From Verrucomicrobiota bacterium (lineage in GTDB: Bacteria; Verrucomicrobiota; Verrucomicrobiia; Limisphaerales; UBA11358): a stretch of DNA of 12,009 nucleotides. This document shows positions 8,509-12,009 of this stretch, in pieces; within the stretch, counting starts at the first letter, position 1; every line of letters starts with the position of its first letter. The stretch covers positions 1 through 12,009 of the forward strand of contig JAMFSG010000435.1 in the NCBI GenBank assembly GCA_026225155.1. Direction: 5' to 3'. The position numbers were made by a program, and so were the translations under genes. The notes below the pieces were generated by a model. That model did not search any database. It was given only the letters and a program-made list of their open reading frames with translations, and was not told where the DNA came from.

Positions 8509-8662
8509 AACCACGGATAAACACGGATGCACACAGATGGGAAAACGGTTGAACACGAATTACGCCAATTTGCGCGAATTAAATGTGCCCAACTTTAATT
8601 CGCGAAATCCGCGTCAAAAGTCTTTGTCTTGATCCGTGTTCATCAGTGTCCATCCGTGGTTG
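8509..8662. repeat. Nested inverted repeat of the CACGGAT family (copy B)
   Basis: The outer arms are 8509-8538 (begins AACCACGGATAAACACGG) and 8632-8661 (ends CATCCGTGGTT). Aligned by hand, they are complementary at about 25 of 30 positions. Inside lies a second, perfect 11-bp hairpin, CGCGAATTAAA (8573-8583) with TTTAATTCGCG (8594-8604) around a 10-base loop. It extends to about 20-bp arms if one bulge and two mismatches are allowed. The element fills most of the 274-base gap between the divergent peroxiredoxin and GH76 genes. It lacks a coding frame of its own. Confidence 0.85.
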
Positions 8663-8709
8663 AATTTTATTTATTCCAAATTTGGGCTGATACCGGCATT
8701 GTTCACACG

Positions 8710-9780
8710 ATGCGAATGAAAATTTTTAGCGGTTTAATTTTTCTTTTGAGCGCGACGATTTCAACTTTTGGCTTCGAAGCACGCGATGCCGATTCGGCTT
8801 TCAAGGCTTACAACAATAACTTTTACGTCGTCAGTAATAACCTCGGGCATTACAAAAAAAACACCGATGGCGGACGCTCGGATTTTTGGACGCAGGCGGA
8901 ATCCATCGAGATGATCGAAGACGTCTTCGAACGCAACGGCGACACGAACGCGCAGCGGATGATCACTGAATCCATCAACGATTTCACGAATCATTACGGT
9001 GTAGATTGGACAAAAAATGAATTCAACGACGATCTGATATGGATGACCATCGCCTGCGCGCGTGGATATTTGGCCACGGGTAACAGCGCATTTCGCGATC
9101 TCGCGAAACATCATTTCGACGCCGTTTACGAGCGCGCCTGGGATTTGACGCTCGGCGGCGGCTTGTTTTGGAAAACCGACAATGCCAGCAAGAACGCATG
9201 CGTCAACGGCCCCGCCGCCATCGCCGCATGTTTTCTCTCGGAGATTTGCCACGACCAATCTTATCTCGCCAAGGCCAAAGCCATTTATGCGTGGGAACGA
9301 AATTCACTTTTCAATCCGGACAGCGGTGCGGTGCACGACAACATCAATCTCGCTGGTCACATCGGGCGGGTGACTTTCACTTACAACGAAGGAACGTTTA
9401 TCGGCGCGGCGAATTACCTGTTCAAGCTGACTGGCGAAACAAATTATTTGAGCGATGCCTTGCTCGCGGCAAATTTCACGCGCGATAAAATCTCCAACGG
9501 TAAAAATCTGCCGGTGTATAATTTCGGTGACGGCGAAGGTTTCAATGGAATTTTTCTGCGCTGGTTCGTGCGGTTTGCGAACGACAATCATCTCTGGCCG
9601 CAGTTTTATGATTGGGCGGCGAGCAACGCGAACGCCGCGTGGAGCGTCCGGCGCGCAGATAATTTATCGTGGCAAAACTGGAATTCGCCGACACCGGACG
9701 CAACTTTGGATTCATGGGCATGTTCCGATGCCGTTGTTATCTTGCAAGTTGTCCCAACAAAAATGCCGGAGAAAAAATAA
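8710..9780 (+). CDS. Secreted glycoside hydrolase, family 76 type (alpha-1,6-mannanase-like)
   Basis: A 356-residue protein with an N-terminal signal peptide (MRMKIFSGLIFLLSATISTFG, cleavage near residue 20-24), so exported. Family marks of GH76, in order: WTQAESIEMIED (60-71); the catalytic Asp pair in NEFNDDLIWM, D107-D108; LGGGLFWKTDNASKNACVNGP (148-168); YNEGTFIGAANYL (225-237); and a C-terminal SWACSDAVVILQ. GH76 enzymes have an (alpha/alpha)6 barrel and cut alpha-1,6-mannan backbones; the polymer used here is not known. I chose ATG 8710 because the signal peptide follows; ATG 8716 is equally possible. A TTG at 8629 would put the repeat arm into the protein. The gene stands alone on the plus strand between two minus-strand peroxiredoxin genes. 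Its last codons overlap the hairpin that terminates bcp. No partner sugar-uptake or regulatory genes are nearby. Confidence 0.85.
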   Translation: MRMKIFSGLIFLLSATISTFGFEARDADSAFKAYNNNFYVVSNNLGHYKKNTDGGRSDFWTQAESIEMIEDVFERNGDTNAQRMITESINDFTNHYGVDWTKNEFNDDLIWMTIACARGYLATGNSAFRDLAKHHFDAVYERAWDLTLGGGLFWKTDNASKNACVNGPAAIAACFLSEICHDQSYLAKAKAIYAWERNSLFNPDSGAVHDNINLAGHIGRVTFTYNEGTFIGAANYLFKLTGETNYLSDALLAANFTRDKISNGKNLPVYNFGDGEGFNGIFLRWFVRFANDNHLWPQFYDWAASNANAAWSVRRADNLSWQNWNSPTPDATLDSWACSDAVVILQVVPTKMPEKK

Positions 9781-9791
9781 TTTCCCCGGCA
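9757..9791 (-). terminator. Rho-independent terminator of bcp, overlapping the GH76 3' end
   Basis: In minus-strand RNA, TGCCGGGGAAA (9791-9781) pairs with TTTCTCCGGCA (9774-9764) around a 6-base loop. This gives 11 pairs with one G-U, followed by TTTTTGTT. The left half falls within the last codons and stop of the convergent GH76 gene. In the plus direction no T-tract follows, so it probably serves bcp only. Confidence 0.8.
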
Positions 9792-9797
9792 GAGAAT

Positions 9798-10271
9798 TTA
9801 CAACGCAGCGAGAACTTCTTCCGCATGTTCGTCCGGTTTTACGGCCGGCCAGATTTTTTTGATCTTACCGTCCGGCCCGATCAAAAACGTCACACGATAA
9901 ACGCCCAGATATTTTCGGCCCATGAAACTTTTCTCGCCCCAAACGCCGTAAGCTTCGACGATTTTTTTATCCTCGTCGGCGAGCAGTGTGAACGGCAGCT
10001 TGAATTTCTCGATAAACTTGTCATGTTTTTTTGCGGAATCAGGACTGACGCCAAGAACGACAGCGCCTTTCTTCTTGAACTCGGCAAAATAATCGCGAAA
10101 AGCGCAGGCTTCTTTCGTGCAGCCCGGCGTATCGTCTTTCGGGTAAAAATAGAGGATGACGTTCTGGCCCCTGTAATCGGCGAGCGAAATTTTTCCGCCG
10201 CCGCTCGTTGCCACGGAAAACGTCGGGGCTTTGTCGCCTTCCTTCAATTTGAGTTCAATTTCTTTTGCCAT
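9798..10271 (-). CDS. bcp: Thioredoxin-dependent thiol peroxidase Bcp
   Basis: A 157-residue peroxiredoxin of usual Bcp length. The active site is PKDDTPGCTKEAC (44-56), with peroxidatic C51 and the resolving-type C56 five residues on, as in 2-Cys Bcp enzymes. R126 in GVYRVTFLI is the conserved catalytic-site arginine. The start MAKEIELKLKEGDKAPTFSV fits the family N-terminus. Bcp reduces peroxides in the cytoplasm with electrons from thioredoxin. It lies 59 bases downstream of pgsA on the same strand, with a CACGGAT-type repeat in that gap. Co-transcription with pgsA is possible, and a clear terminator follows at 9757-9791. No ribosome site stands out before the ATG. Confidence 0.95.
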   Translation of the reverse strand: MAKEIELKLKEGDKAPTFSVATSGGGKISLADYRGQNVILYFYPKDDTPGCTKEACAFRDYFAEFKKKGAVVLGVSPDSAKKHDKFIEKFKLPFTLLADEDKKIVEAYGVWGEKSFMGRKYLGVYRVTFLIGPDGKIKKIWPAVKPDEHAEEVLAAL

Positions 10272-10279
10272 AAATCATC

Positions 10280-10310
10280 GGCCACAGATTTACACAGATG
10301 CAACACGGAT
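10280..10310. repeat. Partial CACGGAT-type repeat between pgsA and bcp (copy C)
   Basis: The 31 bases begin GGCCACAGATTTACACAGATG and follow the same phrase rhythm (CCAC-GAT-ACAC-GAT-ACAC) as the left arm of the element at 8509-8538. No matching right arm is present, so it looks like a half element or a remnant. It lies upstream of the bcp start and downstream of the pgsA stop. Confidence 0.6.
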
Positions 10311-10330
10311 AAAAATCAAAAAGCGACACG

Positions 10331-10957
10331 CTAACTTTTTTTCCGAATTTGTGTTTCATTCGCGATTTTAGGTTTCGTCGGCGAACTGGCCGGATGCGAG
10401 CCGAGTTGTTTCATGCCGTCCCAAGTGTAAAGCAAACCGGAAACACCGGTTAGAATCGCCGCGCCGATCGCGATGTATTTCAGCCACAACGCGCCCTGCC
10501 CGAAATCCCATTTCAACAAAATTATGATGACGACAGCCATTTGCAAAACCGTCGCGATTTTGCCGGCGACGCGCGGACGCACTGCGACTTTACCGACGAA
10601 ATGGTGGATCACAATCATGCCAATGAGAATCAGCAGGTCGCGGCCAATGATCGTGCCGATGAGCCACAGCGGAATCTGGCCGAGATAATTTCCGTGATTA
10701 AAACTCAACGTGACGATTGCAGAAACGAGCAGCAATTTGTCCGCGAGCGGATCGAGGATTTTTCCCAGTTCGCTGATTTGATGATAATGACGCGCGATGT
10801 AGCCATCCACGCCATCGAGAATCGAAGCTACGGCGAACGATAAAATCGCCGCGAGCCGACAAAGCTCATTTCCCGTGCGAATGTAATAAATCAGTTCGAC
10901 GACAAAAAACGGAATCAGCAGAATCCGCACAATCGTGATTTTGTTCGCCGTCGTCAT
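10331..10957 (-). CDS. pgsA: CDP-diacylglycerol–glycerol-3-phosphate 3-phosphatidyltransferase
   Basis: A 208-residue integral membrane protein. It carries the full CDP-alcohol phosphatidyltransferase motif D-x2-DG-x2-AR-x8-G-x3-D-x3-D: D48 and D51 in DGVDGYIAR, then G65, D69 and D73 in GKILDPLAD. Several membrane helices are evident (about 8-26, 35-48, 76-90, 97-121, 134-148, 157-175). The start MTTANKITIVRILLIPFF is the typical PgsA N-terminus. It makes phosphatidylglycerol phosphate from CDP-diacylglycerol and glycerol-3-phosphate, the committed step to phosphatidylglycerol and cardiolipin, in the inner membrane. Other CDP-alcohol transferases share the motif, but the N-terminal TIVRILLIPFF pattern favours PgsA. 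The tail after residue 183 is hydrophilic and basic. The upstream gene ends 39 bases away on the same strand; a TAGAAT hexamer in that gap could be a -10 box but has no good -35. Confidence 0.9.
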   Translation of the reverse strand: MTTANKITIVRILLIPFFVVELIYYIRTGNELCRLAAILSFAVASILDGVDGYIARHYHQISELGKILDPLADKLLLVSAIVTLSFNHGNYLGQIPLWLIGTIIGRDLLILIGMIVIHHFVGKVAVRPRVAGKIATVLQMAVVIIILLKWDFGQGALWLKYIAIGAAILTGVSGLLYTWDGMKQLGSHPASSPTKPKIANETQIRKKS

Positions 10958-10996
10958 GGCGAAGAAATTCTAGCACAGATTTGGCCGACGAGCGCG

Positions 10997-11269
10997 TCAC
11001 TTCTTCGGATTTTTCGGGTCAAACTTTTTCAAGCCAACTTCTTCCGCGATGTCGTTAAACTCTTCGTGGCTAACGGTTTCGAGCACTTTGCCGCGCGCCT
11101 TGATTTTTTCGTTGAGCTTGATGACTTTCTCGGTCATGTGCTCGTGCGTTTCCTGCGTGCCGCCAACGAGTTTGAAATTTTCGCCGGTCGTGATGCGCTT
11201 GTGGCCGTCGGAATCCAGACCGAGGCCGAATAAAACTGCTTTGCGTTTGATTTTCTTGGCATTTGCCAT
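10997..11269 (-). CDS. Small conserved-looking protein of unknown function
   Basis: A 90-residue soluble protein: basic N-terminus (MANAKKIKRK), a compact middle with GLGLDSDGHKRITTGENF (16-33) and LVGGTQETHEHM (34-45), a charged helix (46-60), then VSHEEFNDIAEEVG (66-79) and a lysine/proline tail. There are no cysteines, no membrane segment and no signal peptide. I do not assign it to a named family. The phrase order looks like small uncharacterised proteins of the Planctomycetes-Verrucomicrobia-Chlamydiae group, but this is recall, not a search. Codon use and clean gaps on both sides (39 bases to pgsA, 101 to the next gene) support a real gene. The spacing suggests it may be transcribed together with pgsA. 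Confidence 0.75.
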   Translation of the reverse strand: MANAKKIKRKAVLFGLGLDSDGHKRITTGENFKLVGGTQETHEHMTEKVIKLNEKIKARGKVLETVSHEEFNDIAEEVGLKKFDPKNPKK

Positions 11270-11370
11270 ATTAGCAACTTAAAGGTGGTTAGCGAGCGGG
11301 TCAAAGGTAAATAATCTACCGTCATAAAAAATATCGCCGAAAATTTTTCTACCCATATCAATTGCAACTT

Positions 11371-12009
11371 TTACGGGTTCGCGACAGCGCGGTAAAATTT
11401 TTGGTTTCCATTCAAATTAGCAGTTATGAAATGCCAGTTACCATTTCCGTCGGCCGCATTGGTGAAAATAGATTGCCATTTTATTGGCGGCAACAGATTG
11501 GTAGCTGATTGTAGTATGTAAGGATAATACGGCGAACCGGTTAATTGCAGTTCTAATTCAGTTGAGAGATTTTTAGCAGTTAAATTTTGAGGCGGCAAAA
11601 ACACTGACAACCATGCCGTAGCACTCGTGATGCTGCCATAATTACTTGTCAGCACCACAAAATAATTGGTCGCGTTGGTGGTTATGACCGCTGGCAAGGT
11701 AAGCATGGCATTCGTCTGGTCGGGCAAGATTGTATTTGTGACGGGAGATGGAGCACCGATTTGGATTATCGGGGGCGTGGCAGCATAGCCAGAGCCTTGG
11801 CTGCTGACATTAATACCTAGCACGAAGTTACCGGCCAGTTGTGCCGTTCCGCTGGCACCACTACCGCTACCACCGATAAATTGCACTTGCGGCACAGACG
11901 AATATCCTGCTCCTTCATCAATGATATCGGCAGACACTACTCTTCCACTATTGATAAAAGGCACGGCAGTTGCATTCCGACCAGAACTGGAAAACCATTG
12001 ATAATTATA
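11371..12009 (-). CDS. Large secreted Ig-like repeat protein, C-terminal fragment
   Basis: The frame is open to the right edge, so only the last 212 residues are seen. The GTG at 11964 is internal, because 15 further in-frame codons beginning YNYQWFSSSG precede it. Seen in order from the edge: an Ig-like end (YQWF); two related glycine-rich units with the pattern GxGY-x3-P (about 24-60, DEGAGYSSVP, and 61-87, SQGSGYAATP); an Ig-like strand pattern (NYGSITSATAWLSV); and a terminal domain ending with LQSATNLLPPIKWQSIF and KFYRAVANP. This last type of C-terminal domain is common in very large extracellular proteins of Verrucomicrobiota. Probable role is surface adhesion or carbohydrate binding, but no catalytic domain is visible. 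The sequence is AT-richer than its neighbours. No clear terminator was seen between its TAA and the gene at 10997-11269. Confidence 0.8.
   Translation of the reverse strand, partial: YNYQWFSSSGRNATAVPFINSGRVVSADIIDEGAGYSSVPQVQFIGGSGSGASGTAQLAGNFVLGINVSSQGSGYAATPPIIQIGAPSPVTNTILPDQTNAMLTLPAVITTNATNYFVVLTSNYGSITSATAWLSVFLPPQNLTAKNLSTELELQLTGSPYYPYILQSATNLLPPIKWQSIFTNAADGNGNWHFITANLNGNQKFYRAVANP

Noticed and set aside
8629..8709. A TTG start that would extend the GH76 protein by 27 residues.
   Set aside because: The added stretch is encoded by the inverted-repeat arm and would bury the signal peptide that begins at 8710.
9669..10334. A 221-codon plus-strand open frame across the end of GH76 and opposite bcp.
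   Set aside because: It overlaps a clear Bcp enzyme along most of its length and has no recognisable domain.
11290..11345. AT-rich stretch with possible A/T stem considered as a terminator for the secreted protein gene or a promoter for the 90-residue gene.
   Set aside because: The stem would be almost all A-T and poorly placed, and no -35/-10 pair with acceptable spacing was found.

Overview
The window reads as a chromosomal segment of a member of the Verrucomicrobiota, most likely of the Limisphaerales/Pedosphaera type. This is inferred from the BlaI–M56 pair with a very long periplasmic extension, the large secreted protein ending in a 'SATNL...FYRAV' type C-terminus, several starts without a Shine-Dalgarno sequence, and spacers filled with a CACGGAT-rich repeat. 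No marker gene in the window fixes the taxonomy.

Layout. Positions 1-2317 hold a tight plus-strand cluster: the tail of a HIT-family hydrolase, a PhoH-family ATPase, the rRNA endonuclease YbeY and a DUF502 membrane protein. The last three are joined by 4-base ATGA/GTGA overlaps. Two unrelated simple-repeat elements lie inside the ybeY reading frame. Positions 2425-7838 hold a minus-strand pair: a BlaI/MecI-type repressor and, overlapping it by 4 bases, a 1662-residue protein. That protein combines a BlaR1-like M56 membrane metallopeptidase, carboxypeptidase-regulatory-like beta domains, a TPR and a complete secretin module. Two TACA-N2-TGTA boxes precede the repressor, and one sits inside the probable promoter. 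Positions 7962-10271 hold two different peroxiredoxins on the minus strand, on either side of a plus-strand secreted GH76-type glycosidase. Positions 10331-11269 hold pgsA and a small conserved-looking protein, which may form a minus-strand transcription unit with bcp. The right edge cuts through the C-terminal part of a large secreted Ig-like protein.

How the genes work together. PhoH and YbeY are a known ribosome/RNA-quality pair. BlaI and the M56 protein should form a sensor-protease/repressor switch controlling its own operon; no beta-lactamase gene is in view. The most unusual object is the M56-secretin fusion. The part of BlaR1 that normally carries the periplasmic penicillin-binding sensor is replaced here by about 1300 residues ending in an outer-membrane-pore-type domain, so the switch may sense the cell envelope or a secretion complex rather than beta-lactams. 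This is inference from domain order and predicted topology.

No stretch over 300 bases lacks a gene. The largest gap, 8436-8709, holds a candidate promoter and a long nested inverted repeat.
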